Shown here one piece after another: positions 7,606 through 17,217 of a DNA stretch of 39,346 nt (position 1 is the first letter of the stretch; each line of letters opens with the position of its first letter). Origin of the DNA: Thermodesulforhabdus norvegica (GTDB lineage Bacteria > Desulfobacterota > Syntrophobacteria > Syntrophobacterales > Thermodesulforhabdaceae); the NCBI RefSeq assembly GCF_900114975.1, contig NZ_FOUU01000015.1, positions 1 to 39,346 of the forward strand, given 5' to 3'. The translations under genes were made by a program, and so were the position numbers. The notes under the pieces were generated by a model. That model made no database searches. It was not told where the DNA came from and worked only from the letters and a program-made list of their open reading frames with translations.

Positions 7606-9273
7606 TTACTCCTTTGCGGCGTTTGTTGATAGAACCTGTTTTCTTATAAGCTTCTTATCCAGCTTGCCCACGCTTGTTTTAGGCAGCGAGTTGACGAAAA
7701 GTATCCGGTCTGGCATTGCCCATTTGGGAATGGTGCCTTTGTGCGCCAAGTTCCTGTAAAAAGCGATGAGTTCATCTTCAGATACCTTGCCGACGTATTC
7801 CTGCTTAAGTACGACCAGTACCACCGGGCGTTCTCCCCACTTCTCGTCAGGAATGCCTACGGCGGCGGCTTCGTCTACGGCTTCATGCTTGAGGATGATG
7901 TTTTCCAGCTCCAGAGAAGATATCCATTCGCCGCCACTTTTTATGACGTCTTTGATCCGATCGGTGATTTTCAGATAGCCGCGCCTGTCGATGTAGCCGA
8001 CGTCTCCTGTGTGGAGCCAGCCGCCCGACCAGAGCTCTTCGCTTTTTTCTTTATCCTTGAAATATCCCTGAGTTAGCCAGGGACTGCGCACGACGATTTC
8101 TCCAACGGATTTTCCGTCGTGGGGGAGGAAGCGTCCTTCAGGATCGGCTATCCGTAAATCTACAAGAGGTATGGGGATACCGGTCTTTGTGCGAACCTCG
8201 ACCTGAAGGTCTTTATCCCATGAGACCATGTCAGGCCGCAAAAGGGCCAGCGTCAGGACCGGACACGTTTCGGACATTCCATAGCCCGAATAGACGTCGA
8301 TACCCCGGTCCAGTGCTTCACGGCATAATGCCTCGGAAAGCGGTGCTCCTCCAACGTTGACGCGCCATTTACTCAGGTTGATCTTTCTGGATAGAGGATG
8401 GTTCAAGAGCATGTGAAGGATCGTTGGTACGCAATGGCTGAAGGTAACCCCCTCTTTTTCGATTAGTTTAAGCAGTTTCTCCGGTTCGTATCGGCCCGGA
8501 TAGACCTGCTTTATGCCCAGCATCGTTGCCACGTAGGGTAATCCCCAGGCATGAACGTGAAACATGGGGGTTATGGGCATATAGACGTCGTCGGCGGCAA
8601 GGCCTTTCCCTCCCGGCTTCATGCCGTTTGATCCCGCCGCCACGGCCAGTGTGTGGAGAACGAGCTGACGATGGCTGAAGTACACTCCTTTGGGTAAGCC
8701 GGTGGTAGCGGTTGTGTAAAACATCGTGGCCTGGGTGTTTTCATCAAAATCGGGGAAATCGTACTCCGAAGGCGAGGTTTCCAGCATACCCTCATACTCT
8801 CCGGTAAACTCGCCCGGTACCGATGTGTCGGGATCATCGCTAAGGAAAACAAAGGTCCTTACGGTTTTTAACCGGCTTCGAATCGCCTTAATTAAGGGAA
8901 CGAAGTCCCGGTGCACAAAGAGAATTTCATCCTCGGCATGGTTTATCGTGTAGGCTATCTGCTCGGGAGCCAGGCGGACGTTGACGGTGTGGAGAATGGC
9001 CCCCATCATTGGGATGGCGAAGAAGCATTCCAGGTAACGATGGCTATCCCAATCCATCACACCGATCACGCTACCGGGGCGAGCCCCAATGTGTTTAAGA
9101 GCGTTCGCCAGCCTTCCCAGACGCTCAAAAAACTCGGCATAAGTTAGACGTTTCACCTCGCCATATACGATTTCCTGATCACGGGCGAAACGTTCTGGCG
9201 TGTGCAGGAGATGTTTAAGAATAAGCGGGTAGTCGTAAGCCGATGGGGTTTTGTAAATTTTTTTGCCGGCCAT
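7606..9273 (-). CDS. Acyl-CoA synthetase (AMP-forming) 1
   Basis: This protein of about 555 residues is an ANL-superfamily acyl-CoA ligase, resembling the medium/long-chain fatty acid type. Visible motifs are the P-loop region [12 protein letters not shown] (about 185-196), [40 protein letters not shown] and a C-terminal lysine motif SVGKLDKK. The P-loop carries Ala at residue 189 where the family has an invariant Gly. I chose the ATG at 9271-9273 because GGAGGAC lies just upstream; ATG 9285 and TTG 9306 are alternatives. It follows dctM closely (30 bp from this start), placing acid activation next to acid import. Confidence 0.92.
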   Translation of the reverse strand: MAGKKIYKTPSAYDYPLILKHLLHTPERFARDQEIVYGEVKRLTYAEFFERLGRLANALKHIGARPGSVIGVMDWDSHRYLECFFAIPMMGAILHTVNVRLAPEQIAYTINHAEDEILFVHRDFVPLIKAIRSRLKTVRTFVFLSDDPDTSVPGEFTGEYEGMLETSPSEYDFPDFDENTQATMFYTTATTGLPKGVYFSHRQLVLHTLAVAAGSNGMKPGGKGLAADDVYMPITPMFHVHAWGLPYVATMLGIKQVYPGRYEPEKLLKLIEKEGVTFSHCVPTILHMLLNHPLSRKINLSKWRVNVGGAPLSEALCREALDRGIDVYSGYGMSETCPVLTLALLRPDMVSWDKDLQVEVRTKTGIPIPLVDLRIADPEGRFLPHDGKSVGEIVVRSPWLTQGYFKDKEKSEELWSGGWLHTGDVGYIDRRGYLKITDRIKDVIKSGGEWISSLELENIILKHEAVDEAAAVGIPDEKWGERPVVLVVLKQEYVGKVSEDELIAFYRNLAHKGTIPKWAMPDRILFVNSLPKTSVGKLDKKLIRKQVLSTNAAKE

Positions 9274-9302
9274 GCCGTCCTCCATGTCTGTAGTGCCTCT
9301 TT

Positions 9303-10610
9303 TCAATCTCCAACGTGCATCGTTGAAGGAAGCCAGAGGGCGATTTCAGGCCAGATAATCACAGTGATCAAACAGAGTGCCTGGAGAATACAGAAGGGTA
9401 CAATGGATTTGTACAGGTCGCTCATGGTTATGTAAGGAGGAGCTACGCCTTTGAGAATGAAAAGGTTGAAGCCAAAGGGGGGCGTGATATAGCCCATGGT
9501 CATGTTGATGACGAAGAGTACCCCGAACCAGATGAGGTCAAAGCCGAGTTGATCGATAATGGGGATAAATATAGGCCCGAAAAGGGTAATGATTGCTGCG
9601 GGCTCAAGTATCATGCCCAGAAAGAAGAACAGGATCTGTGTGAAAATAAGAATCCACCAGCGTGATATGCCCAGACCCAGAAAGAATTCCTGCACGGCGT
9701 CCTGTACACCCACTACGGCCAGATAGTGCGTTAAACAGGCGGCACCTATAATGATCCACAGGACCATGGCGTTTAGCCTGACCGTGCTGAGTGCGGCTTC
9801 AAATACGGCCTTTCGGTTTAGCTGTCCGTTCAGAGCCATACACATGAGGGCTCCACAGGCACCAACCCCGGCGGCTTCCGTAGGTGTGGCAACGCCTTGA
9901 TAGATCGAACCCAGAACCAGAAGAACCAAAACTATTGGCCAGATCACATTTCTGAGGGTTTTCAGCTTTTCGCGAAAGCTCAGGCGCTCATCAATTGGTG
10001 GGCCTTTGGACGGATTGATCAGGCATGCGATGAGAATGTATAAAACAAAAATCAAGGTCATCAGAAGGCCGGGAATCACGCCGGCCATGAAGAGTCTGCC
10101 TATGGAGACCTCGGCAATGCTCGCATAGATAATCATTATCACACTGGGCGGAATCAGTATCCCCACAGCACCGCCTGCCATGATACTGCCCAGAACCAGC
10201 GATCGGTCATAGCCTCTTTTCAGCATTGCCGGGAGTGCAATGAGGCCCATGGTAACCGTTGCAACGGAGCTTATGCCGGCCATTGCTCCAAAAAGGGCGC
10301 AGATGATCACGGTTCCCATAGCCAGACCACCCCTAAGCCCTCCCGACCAGCTGTAAATGACCTCGTAAAGATCGTCGGCAATGCCGCTTCTCTGAAGGAG
10401 GTTTGCCATCAGGATGAAAAGTGGAACCGCCAGGAGAATAAAGCTCGTGCTATCGCTGTAGGTGGTGCTGACAATCTGGTAAAGCGCTCCGGGCCCCCAG
10501 GAGATGAGTGTGCCGATGATCGAAACCGTAAGAAGGCTGAAGCTTACGGGGAAGCCGATGAAAAGGAGCAATGCAAAGAGGAATAAGACCAACACAACCC
10601 CGACATCCAT
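9303..10610 (-). CDS. dctM: TRAP transporter large permease, DctM type
   Basis: This is a very hydrophobic 435-residue membrane protein of the TRAP large-subunit family (DctM), the ion-coupled channel component. Family landmarks include FALLLFIGFPVSFSLL near the N-terminus, GAMAGISSVATVTMG, GGAVGILIPPSVIMIIYA and a C-terminal ITPPFGFNLFILKG. It starts with ATG at 10608-10610, 4 bp after the dctQ stop. With the small permease and the periplasmic binding protein just upstream it forms a complete three-gene TRAP system. Its place between two acyl-CoA ligases suggests the cargo is the organic acid oxidised by this operon. Confidence 0.95.
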   Translation of the reverse strand: MDVGVVLVLFLFALLLFIGFPVSFSLLTVSIIGTLISWGPGALYQIVSTTYSDSTSFILLAVPLFILMANLLQRSGIADDLYEVIYSWSGGLRGGLAMGTVIICALFGAMAGISSVATVTMGLIALPAMLKRGYDRSLVLGSIMAGGAVGILIPPSVIMIIYASIAEVSIGRLFMAGVIPGLLMTLIFVLYILIACLINPSKGPPIDERLSFREKLKTLRNVIWPIVLVLLVLGSIYQGVATPTEAAGVGACGALMCMALNGQLNRKAVFEAALSTVRLNAMVLWIIIGAACLTHYLAVVGVQDAVQEFFLGLGISRWWILIFTQILFFFLGMILEPAAIITLFGPIFIPIIDQLGFDLIWFGVLFVINMTMGYITPPFGFNLFILKGVAPPYITMSDLYKSIVPFCILQALCLITVIIWPEIALWLPSTMHVGD

Positions 10611-10614
10611 GTGG

Positions 10615-11106
10615 TTACTCCTTTTGAGGTGGCCTCATAAGCCTTAGTTGTTGATTTAGTGCTTCAAGGAAAAATCCCGTGCTTCCGACGACCATAATGG
10701 ACCACACGATCCACAGAGGTATTCCCACTTCGGTGTTCGAGCGTTTGTTGAAAAGGATGGCGAGACGAAGTTCGTCTATGCTGAACCAGACCAGAATTGA
10801 TGAAAGAGCTACTGTCAGGGGCGCCGTTAGCGCATCAATGCGCCTTCTCGAGCGAAGGCTCATCCGTACCCTGAAGACGTCCACACGAACATGTGCATCT
10901 TCCCTGAGAGAAAAGGCCGTTGCAAACATCGTTATGGCACAGAAAAGATACTGGTTTATTTCCATGGCGGCTGAGAAAGGATTGTGAAACACATAGCGGG
11001 CAATGACATTGACGGTCACGCTGAGGCTAAGAAGCAGGCATAAGCAGGCGGCTACGGCGGCCAGACAGTACGAAATACGGCCGATTATTCCATCTGAGCC
11101 TTTCAT
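10615..11106 (-). CDS. dctQ: TRAP transporter small permease, DctQ type
   Basis: This 163-residue membrane protein has about four hydrophobic segments and the DctQ-type motif FSAAMEINQYLF. It is the small membrane subunit of the TRAP transporter. The frame extends to a GTG at 11121, but the ATG at 11104-11106 is preferred because the GTG lies within its GGTGAGGG ribosome site. It sits between dctP (24 bp upstream) and dctM (8 bp downstream). Confidence 0.9.
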   Translation of the reverse strand: MKGSDGIIGRISYCLAAVAACLCLLLSLSVTVNVIARYVFHNPFSAAMEINQYLFCAITMFATAFSLREDAHVRVDVFRVRMSLRSRRRIDALTAPLTVALSSILVWFSIDELRLAILFNKRSNTEVGIPLWIVWSIMVVGSTGFFLEALNQQLRLMRPPQKE

Positions 11107-11130
11107 CTGGAATACCCTCACCAGGTTATG

Positions 11131-12174
11131 TCACTGCTTGTTTTGTGAAGATAATGCATTCAGCGAAGGGTGAGCAGGATCAATTTCTTTGTAGAATTCG
11201 GCAATCAGCTCGACCTGCCTCTTACAGATTTCGCAGGATTGGGCGTGTTCGTTATACAGCGGAGCCGTAAGCTGCCTGAACCTGCCAACTTCATCTAATG
11301 GAAGTTCAACAAAAGAGATTCCGTGCTCCTCGCCGAATTTCCGTGCTCTTGCATCGCTGTCAGCGCTAAGACGGGCGGAGTGAACGGCAGTCTCAAAACC
11401 TGCACGCTCGATAGCCCACTTTTCTTCCGGAGAAAGCCCTTCCCATACCTTTTTGCTTATAAGGATTTCCACTATTCCCGGAGTGTGTATGGCCGGAACA
11501 CTGACGTACTTCACCACTTCGTAGAAGCGATAATCTTCCAGTGTGTACCAGGGGTAATCCGTTCCCTCGACGGTACCTCTTTGAAGGGCGGTGTACTGTT
11601 CTGCCCCCGCAATGCTCACGGGTGAACCGCCCAGAGCCTTGACAATCTTGGCCTCCATGCCCACGGCCCTGATGTTTTTACCTTTGAGGTCTTCGACGGA
11701 ATGGATTGGAAAGTTTGTCATGAGGCCCATGGTTGCGACCATTACAGGTGCCACGTAAAATACGCCGTGGCGGTCCAGGGCGGATCGCATGAGTTCTAAA
11801 AAGCCATATCCGTAATAGATGTCGAGGACGTCTTCGACTCCACGCCAGCAGAAGGGTAGCCATTCACCGTTTACCTCAGGCACCACTCCTGCGAAGTAAA
11901 GCATGGAACCGGCATAGGCGTCTATCAGACCTCGCTGTAAGGCCGTCAGACCCTCTTCGCTTTTCACGAGCTGACCCGGGTAAAAAATTTTAACCCTGAC
12001 TTTGCCCTTCGTATAAGATTCAACCTTTTCGGCGAAGAATTGGGTACTCACCGCGACCATGCTGGTTTTAGGATAAACCAGTTGAAGCCTTAATACTTTT
12101 GAAGCCTCCACGTTGAAAGACAGGAAAAGGACAAGGATTCCCGACAATATGACGATAGACGATCTTTTGAACAT
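11131..12174 (-). CDS. dctP: TRAP transporter periplasmic solute-binding protein, DctP type
   Basis: This 347-residue protein starts with a signal peptide (two basic residues, a hydrophobic core, probable cleavage after VEA near residue 24). The DctP fold follows, with the conserved LKGKNIRAVGMEAKIVKALGG segment, whose arginine binds the carboxylate of the ligand in this family, and AEQYTALQRGTVEGTDYPW. It captures an organic acid in the periplasm for DctQM. A CEIC pair near the C-terminus is unusual and could form a disulfide. The ATG at 12172-12174 has a GGGAGG site 7 bp upstream. The ligand cannot be named from sequence. Confidence 0.94.
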   Translation of the reverse strand: MFKRSSIVILSGILVLFLSFNVEASKVLRLQLVYPKTSMVAVSTQFFAEKVESYTKGKVRVKIFYPGQLVKSEEGLTALQRGLIDAYAGSMLYFAGVVPEVNGEWLPFCWRGVEDVLDIYYGYGFLELMRSALDRHGVFYVAPVMVATMGLMTNFPIHSVEDLKGKNIRAVGMEAKIVKALGGSPVSIAGAEQYTALQRGTVEGTDYPWYTLEDYRFYEVVKYVSVPAIHTPGIVEILISKKVWEGLSPEEKWAIERAGFETAVHSARLSADSDARARKFGEEHGISFVELPLDEVGRFRQLTAPLYNEHAQSCEICKRQVELIAEFYKEIDPAHPSLNALSSQNKQ

Positions 12175-12199
12175 GTTAATACCTCCCTTTTGCCGATTG

Positions 12200-13711
12200 T
12201 TAACGAGATACCCATCTTTCCCTTAACTCTTTTTTTAAGACCTTACCCGTGTGGCTCTTGGGTAGCTCTCTGACAAGCCTTATGTGTCTTGGGTATTTGT
12301 AAGGGGCTACCAGGTCCTTAACAAACTTCCTCAATTCTTCCTCTGTAACCCTTGCCCCGTCCCTAACGACAACATCTGCGGCAACTTCTTCTCCCAGGTC
12401 GGCATCCGGGACTCCATAGACCGCTGCTTCCAGGACATCGGGATGCCGGTAGAGTATCTCTTCTATTTCGCGGGGATAGACGTTGTAGCCGCCGCGAATG
12501 ATCATGTCTTTCTTCCGATCAACTATGTAAACGTATCCTTCCTCGTCCTGCCTTGCCATGTCCCCCGTGTGAAGCCAGCCGTCCACTATGGTTTTCGCCG
12601 TTTCTTCGGGCTTGTTCAGATAACCCTTCATAACTCCTGGCCCCTTTACGAGAAGTTCCCCCACTTCCCCCGTTTTTACATCCCTTCCGGAATCGTCGAC
12701 TATTCGGATCTGAAAACCGGGAATCGGCAGGCCTATTGAGCCGGGCTTGGTTTTTCCGCCAAAGGGGTTTTCTATGCATACGGGTGAACATTCGGTAAGC
12801 CCGTAGCCCTCGTATATCTTTGTCTGAAAGATTTTTTCGAATTTTTTCAATAATTCGACGGGAAGGGATGCACCTCCGGAGATGCAGAACCTGAGAGATG
12901 ACCGTTTCAACCCGCGGGCTTCCGCCTCGGCGATAAGACGGTTAATCATCGTGGGCACGGCAAACAGAAGAGTTGATTTTTCTTTTTCTATCAGTTCAAG
13001 TACTGCTCCAGGGTCGAAGTGACTGAAAAGATGTAGCGTCAGACCCAGGTAGATGGAAGCGTTCATCACGCTCGTTTGACCGAAAACGTGGTATAGCGGA
13101 AGCACGCCTATAACAACATCCCCGGGTTCGGTATGCCTCATATCGGCCACCGTCATGGCGTTGCTGTAGAGATTTTTATGTGTAAGCATGGCGCCCTTGG
13201 GAGCTCCTGTCGTTCCCGACGTGTAAAGAATGGCCAGCGTATCTTCATCGCTGGCCGGATAAGTTTCCAGAAGCTCGGGTGCGTCAAGGCTTTCAAAGGA
13301 AATGAAGTCGGCATCACTTTGAACTCCAAGAGCAATGCGAACGGCGCATTCGGGAAAATCCGCCAGGACCCTGGCCGGCTCGTCGAGATAGGGATACATT
13401 CCGATGAAGGCTCTGGGCTGAGAATCCGAGATGATGTATCTTAGTTCATGGGCCTTGTAGAGGAAGTTTACCGGAATGATTACTGCGCCGATCTTTGCCA
13501 GGGCGTAGTAGGCTACGACAAACTCGGGGCAGGTCTGCATCATCAGGATGCATCTGTCGCCGGGGCCGATCCCGAGGTTTTTAATTGCCCCGGCGACTTT
13601 GTTAACTCTCCGGTTAAGCTCTCCATAACTCAACTGCCGGTTCTCAAACCTCAGTGCCACATGGTCAGGAACTCTCTGAGCCGTTTTCTCCAGAAGTACT
13701 GCCAGATTCAT
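12200..13711 (-). CDS. Acyl-CoA synthetase (AMP-forming) 2
   Basis: This 503-residue ANL-superfamily ligase activates a carboxylic acid to its CoA thioester through an acyl-adenylate. All core motifs are standard: ILYTSGTTGAPKG (161-173), YEGYGLTECSPV, GWLHTGDMARQDEEGYVYIVDRKKDMI (split over about 375-400), GGYNVYPREIEE and the C-terminal SHTGKVLKK lysine. It differs from ligase 1, which has an altered P-loop. The ATG at 13709-13711 has a GAGGGGGATT site. It lies 25 bp upstream of dctP in the direction of transcription, and its start overlaps the possible small gene at 13708-13879 by ATGA. Confidence 0.94.
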   Translation of the reverse strand: MNLAVLLEKTAQRVPDHVALRFENRQLSYGELNRRVNKVAGAIKNLGIGPGDRCILMMQTCPEFVVAYYALAKIGAVIIPVNFLYKAHELRYIISDSQPRAFIGMYPYLDEPARVLADFPECAVRIALGVQSDADFISFESLDAPELLETYPASDEDTLAILYTSGTTGAPKGAMLTHKNLYSNAMTVADMRHTEPGDVVIGVLPLYHVFGQTSVMNASIYLGLTLHLFSHFDPGAVLELIEKEKSTLLFAVPTMINRLIAEAEARGLKRSSLRFCISGGASLPVELLKKFEKIFQTKIYEGYGLTECSPVCIENPFGGKTKPGSIGLPIPGFQIRIVDDSGRDVKTGEVGELLVKGPGVMKGYLNKPEETAKTIVDGWLHTGDMARQDEEGYVYIVDRKKDMIIRGGYNVYPREIEEILYRHPDVLEAAVYGVPDADLGEEVAADVVVRDGARVTEEELRKFVKDLVAPYKYPRHIRLVRELPKSHTGKVLKKELRERWVSR

Positions 13712-13879
13712 AGCAATCCCCCTCTCTCGGTGACCCGTCCCTGATGCCGCAGTTCAGACCCTCTTTCTGGATCCGCCCGGGATTTTTCCTCAGGCGGTAG
13801 AATGTCCCGGAGCAACGGACTTCAGGGCTTCTGTGGCCTCCCCTTTGCAGTTGGTAAAAGGCGGTCCTTTCACGATCAT
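13708..13879 (-). pseudogene. Possible small gene (about 56 aa) broken by a one-base frameshift
   Basis: An ATG at 13877-13879 overlaps the thiolase 2 stop as ATGA and opens a 29-codon frame (MIVKGPPFTNCKGEATEALK...) ending at 13790. A second frame, shifted by one base, then runs open (DILPPEEKSRADPERGSEL...) and stops with a TGA that overlaps the ligase 2 ATG, again as ATGA. The whole span is 172 nt, one base more than 57 codons. Two coupling overlaps at both ends of the only sizeable gap in this part of the operon suggest a real small gene with a frameshift, sequencing error or programmed shift somewhere in about 13795-13825. No family is recognised. The pattern could also be chance. Confidence 0.35.
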
Positions 13880-15120
13880 TCGCCTGCTTCCATGACCGCC
13901 GCAATGCCCAGCCCCCCACCGCCGCAGATGCACTCGAGCCCGTACTTAACGCCCCGTCGCTTCATTTCGTGTAGCAGGGTTACAAGGACCCGGGTTCCGG
14001 TGCAGGCAATGGGATGGCCCAGAGAAATGCCGCTTCCGTTGACGTTTATCCGGTCGTAGTCCTTTTCATCGAGTCCCATCTGTTTCATGTCGGCAAGAAC
14101 CTGAGCGGCGAAGGCTTCCTGGATTTCGATAAGCCCCATGTCTTCCAGTTTAAGACCCGTCCGTGACAGGACCTTTTTTACGGCAATGGGAACTGAGAGA
14201 TAGGTTTTCCTGGGGTCGCAGGCAGCAACATCGCAGGCGAGAAACCTTGCCATGGGCCGAAGACCGAATTCCCGGGCCTTGCGCTCCGACATTACCAGCA
14301 CGGCAGCGGCTCCGTCGTTTTCAGAAGAAGAATTTCCCGCCGTGCAGACCCCCCCAAGCACGGGTTTAAGCCGGGAAAGCTTTTCCAGGCTCGTATCTTC
14401 CCGGGGCGTTTCGTCCCGCTCGAAAAGAGTATCGCTTCCGTCGGATCCTCTGACTGGTACGGGTACAACCTCCTCCTGAAACTTCCCCTCTCTCCAGGCC
14501 CTGCAGGCATTCTGATGACTTCTCAAAGCCCAGGCGTCGCACTCCTCCCGGCTGATCCCTTCCTCCCGTGCCGCCGTCTCCGCCCACGTCATCATCGATT
14601 GCAGTACGCCGTAGCGTTCAATGGGCTGATGCATAACCCTGGCCCGCTGTATCCGGTCGTACAGCGGGATGCCCCAGATTTTAAGATCTCCATGTCCCCG
14701 GGGCATACCTTCCCGTCCTCCAATGCCCCATTTGATATGGCCGGGAAGATAGAACTCAGCATTGCTCATGCTCTCCACGCCGCCTGCAACGACCACTTCT
14801 GCCTGACCCGTGGCGATAAGGCTTGCGGCGTAACGGACGACTTCAAGACCGCTACAGCAGCGCCTGTCCAGGGTAATTCCGGGTATGGAATCGGGCCAAC
14901 CGGCCTTAAGAAGGGCCATCCTGGCAATGTTTACGTATTCGCCGTTCTGGTAGGATTGCCCCATTACCACCTCATCAACCTGATCGGGAGACAGGCCGGC
15001 TCTGGCAACGGCTTCCTTCAGGACCAGTGCGGCAAGATCGTAGGCTTCAACACTTCTCAGCGACCCCAGATACCTCCCTACCGGAGTCCGCACCGCAGAA
15101 ACAATGACCGCCTTTTCCAT
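13876..15120 (-). CDS. Thiolase (acetyl-CoA acyltransferase) 2
   Basis: This 414-residue thiolase has the catalytic residues C88 (LDRRCCSG), H369 (SLGHPIACTG) and C399 (CGGGGLG), with the usual 30-residue H-to-C spacing. The ATG at 15118-15120 starts the family N-terminus (EKAVIVSAVRTPVGRYLG) and has an AAAGGAAG site; the frame is open further upstream, into the preceding gene. The loop reads GNSSSENDGAAA instead of the commoner GN-A-S-x-NDGAA, a mild divergence. It lies 20 bp after the 3-hydroxyacyl-CoA dehydrogenase and likely completes the main beta-oxidation cycle of the operon. Confidence 0.94.
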   Translation of the reverse strand: MEKAVIVSAVRTPVGRYLGSLRSVEAYDLAALVLKEAVARAGLSPDQVDEVVMGQSYQNGEYVNIARMALLKAGWPDSIPGITLDRRCCSGLEVVRYAASLIATGQAEVVVAGGVESMSNAEFYLPGHIKWGIGGREGMPRGHGDLKIWGIPLYDRIQRARVMHQPIERYGVLQSMMTWAETAAREEGISREECDAWALRSHQNACRAWREGKFQEEVVPVPVRGSDGSDTLFERDETPREDTSLEKLSRLKPVLGGVCTAGNSSSENDGAAAVLVMSERKAREFGLRPMARFLACDVAACDPRKTYLSVPIAVKKVLSRTGLKLEDMGLIEIQEAFAAQVLADMKQMGLDEKDYDRINVNGSGISLGHPIACTGTRVLVTLLHEMKRRGVKYGLECICGGGGLGIAAVMEAGE

Positions 15121-15140
15121 TTTTCTTCCTTTCCCGTTCT

Positions 15141-16022
15141 TTATTCGCTCGGACCTATTCTGTTTCCCTGGGCGTCGTAAACATACCAGCCTCGTCCGGT
15201 CTTTCGACCCAGATGCCCCAGCTGGATCTTCCTCCTCAGTATGGCGGGAGGATACCATCTGGGGTCCTTTGTTTCTTCGTACATGGCCATCAGGGCCCCG
15301 TAGGTGACATCCAGCCCTACCATGTCGCCCGTTTCAAAGATTCCCATGCGCCGGCCTGAAGCGAGCCTGAGGCCTTTGTCTATGTCCTCGACGGACGCTA
15401 TCCCGGCCTCCACGAGTCTCATGGCTTCGAGGCTTGCGCAGAAGTTGATTCGGTTTATGAGAAAGCCGGGTATGTCTCTATGGACCAGAATGGGTTCTTT
15501 ACCCAGAGAAATGACAAACTTTCTGGCCGTCTCAAAGGTTTCATCACTTGTTGTCATAGCCCGGATTACTTCAACCGCCTGCATCATGGGGACGGGGCTG
15601 AAGAAGTGAAGTCCCAGTACACGATCCCGTCGATTTGTTACCGAAGCAAGTGTGGTTATGGGGATAGCACTGGTGTTGCTGGCAAGTACGGCGTGTTCCG
15701 GAAGAATCCGGTCGAGTTTTTGAAAAACCTCCTTTTTCAGATCGATGTTTTCGAAGACGGCTTCAATGGCCAGGTCTGCTTCAGATGCGTCTTCGGCTTC
15801 CATGGTTGGGGTAATACGGTCCAGGACTTTATCCACGGGTTCCCTGATAATGCCCTTTTCTGAGAACTTCTCCAGGGACCAGCGTATATTTCCCGTGGCT
15901 TTGTCAAGGGCTTCCCGGGAAATGTCGCACATGATAACCGAGTAGCCTGCCTGAGCGGATACCTGAGCTATGCCGCTTCCCATGAGGCCTGCGCCCATCA
16001 CAAAGACTTTTTTTATCGTCAT
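15141..16022 (-). CDS. 3-hydroxyacyl-CoA dehydrogenase
   Basis: This 293-residue single-function enzyme is of the Hbd/PaaH type and oxidises 3-hydroxyacyl-CoA to 3-ketoacyl-CoA with NAD. The Rossmann motif GAGLMGSG starts at residue 10. The catalytic pair is H139 and E151 in LHFFSPVPMMQAVEVI, with S115/N116 in SNTSAI. The C-terminal domain reads GRRMGIFETGDMVGLD, where many relatives have GHPMGPLELADLIGLD, so substrate preference may differ. The ATG at 16020-16022 follows an AGGAGG-type site. The gene is 15 bp downstream of the acyl-CoA dehydrogenase. Confidence 0.95.
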   Translation of the reverse strand: MTIKKVFVMGAGLMGSGIAQVSAQAGYSVIMCDISREALDKATGNIRWSLEKFSEKGIIREPVDKVLDRITPTMEAEDASEADLAIEAVFENIDLKKEVFQKLDRILPEHAVLASNTSAIPITTLASVTNRRDRVLGLHFFSPVPMMQAVEVIRAMTTSDETFETARKFVISLGKEPILVHRDIPGFLINRINFCASLEAMRLVEAGIASVEDIDKGLRLASGRRMGIFETGDMVGLDVTYGALMAMYEETKDPRWYPPAILRRKIQLGHLGRKTGRGWYVYDAQGNRIGPSE

Positions 16023-16037
16023 GGTTGCAACCTCCTT

Positions 16038-17201
16038 TTACTCGTATTCCCTGAGTAGCTGTCTGGCTATGACGAGCCGCTGAATTTCGCTGGTGCCTTC
16101 GTATATTCTCATAAGCCGCACATCCCGATAGAAGCGCTCAATGGGGTAGTCCTTCATGTAGCCCATGCCTCCGTGGATCTGCACGGCCATGTCGGCCACA
16201 CGGTTGACCATTTCGGTGCAGAAGAGCTTGACCATTGCAGCCTCCTTGGTAACGGGAGCACCCGTGGTGTCTCTGAGCCAGGCGGCGTGATAGAGCATCT
16301 GCCGTGCGGCATAGATCTGCGTTGCCATGTCGGCGAGCATGAACTGGATTGCCTGAAATTCGGCAATGGGCCGTCCGAACTGGACTCGCTGTTTTGCATA
16401 GCGTACGGAAAGATCCAGAAGCTTCTGGGCAGCCCCGACGGCACAGGCTCCCATGGTCAGGCGTCCCCGATCCAGCACCTTCATGGCCGTTTTGAAGCCT
16501 TGACCGATCATGGCGTCTCCGCCGATGACGTTTTCCTTCGGGACGATGCAATCTTCGAAGATCAGCTCCGCCGTATGGCTTCCCCGAAGCCCCATCTTTT
16601 TCTCTATCGTTCCCACATGATAGCCGGGGAAGGTTCTTTCGACTATGAAGGCCGTAATGCCGCCACGGGCACGTTTTTCCGGATCCGTTACGGCAAAAAC
16701 GGTGGCAACATCGGCAATGTCGCCGTTGGTTATGAAGTGTTTTCGACCGTTTATTACCCAGTGGTCACCTTTGAGTTCCGCTCTGGTTCTTATGGCTGCG
16801 GCATCCGATCCGGCTTCTGGCTCCGTGAGAGCAAAGCAGGCGGTCCATTCTCCCGATGCGATTTTGGGAAGATATTTTCGCTTCTGTTCTTCCGTTCCGT
16901 CGATAACAATTCCCTGAGAACCGATCCCGTTGTTGGTGCCTATCCTTGTGCGAAAGCATGCGTTGGTCTTGGAGAGTTCTTCATAGACGAGGCATTCTCC
17001 CAGGACTCCCAGCCCCAGGCCTCCGTACTCTTCGGGGATGGAGAGGCCGAAGAGGCCGAGCTCCCGCATTTTTTGAACCACCTCTTCCGGAATTTTATCT
17101 TCTTCTTCGACCTTCTGGCTGATAGGCTCAAGCTCCCTTTCCACGAACTTCCGAACCGTCTCCGCCATCATCCGATAATTTTCAGGGATGGTGAAATCCA
17201 T
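16038..17201 (-). CDS. Acyl-CoA dehydrogenase
   Basis: This 387-residue flavoenzyme introduces the 2,3 double bond into acyl-CoA and passes electrons to electron-transfer flavoprotein. Family motifs are ACFALTEPEAGSDA, GRKHFITNGDIAD, the subunit-contact QIHGGMGYMKDYPIERFYRD and the catalytic glutamate in RIYEGTSEIQRL near the C-terminus. The ATG at 17199-17201 is preferred over the longer open frame because it lies just after a GGAGGAG site and begins the conserved MDFTIPENYRMM. It is 16 bp after the enoyl-CoA hydratase stop. No ETF genes occur in the window, so the electron acceptor must be encoded elsewhere. Confidence 0.95.
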   Translation of the reverse strand: MDFTIPENYRMMAETVRKFVERELEPISQKVEEEDKIPEEVVQKMRELGLFGLSIPEEYGGLGLGVLGECLVYEELSKTNACFRTRIGTNNGIGSQGIVIDGTEEQKRKYLPKIASGEWTACFALTEPEAGSDAAAIRTRAELKGDHWVINGRKHFITNGDIADVATVFAVTDPEKRARGGITAFIVERTFPGYHVGTIEKKMGLRGSHTAELIFEDCIVPKENVIGGDAMIGQGFKTAMKVLDRGRLTMGACAVGAAQKLLDLSVRYAKQRVQFGRPIAEFQAIQFMLADMATQIYAARQMLYHAAWLRDTTGAPVTKEAAMVKLFCTEMVNRVADMAVQIHGGMGYMKDYPIERFYRDVRLMRIYEGTSEIQRLVIARQLLREYE

Positions 17202-17217
17202 ATCCAGCTCCTCCTTT

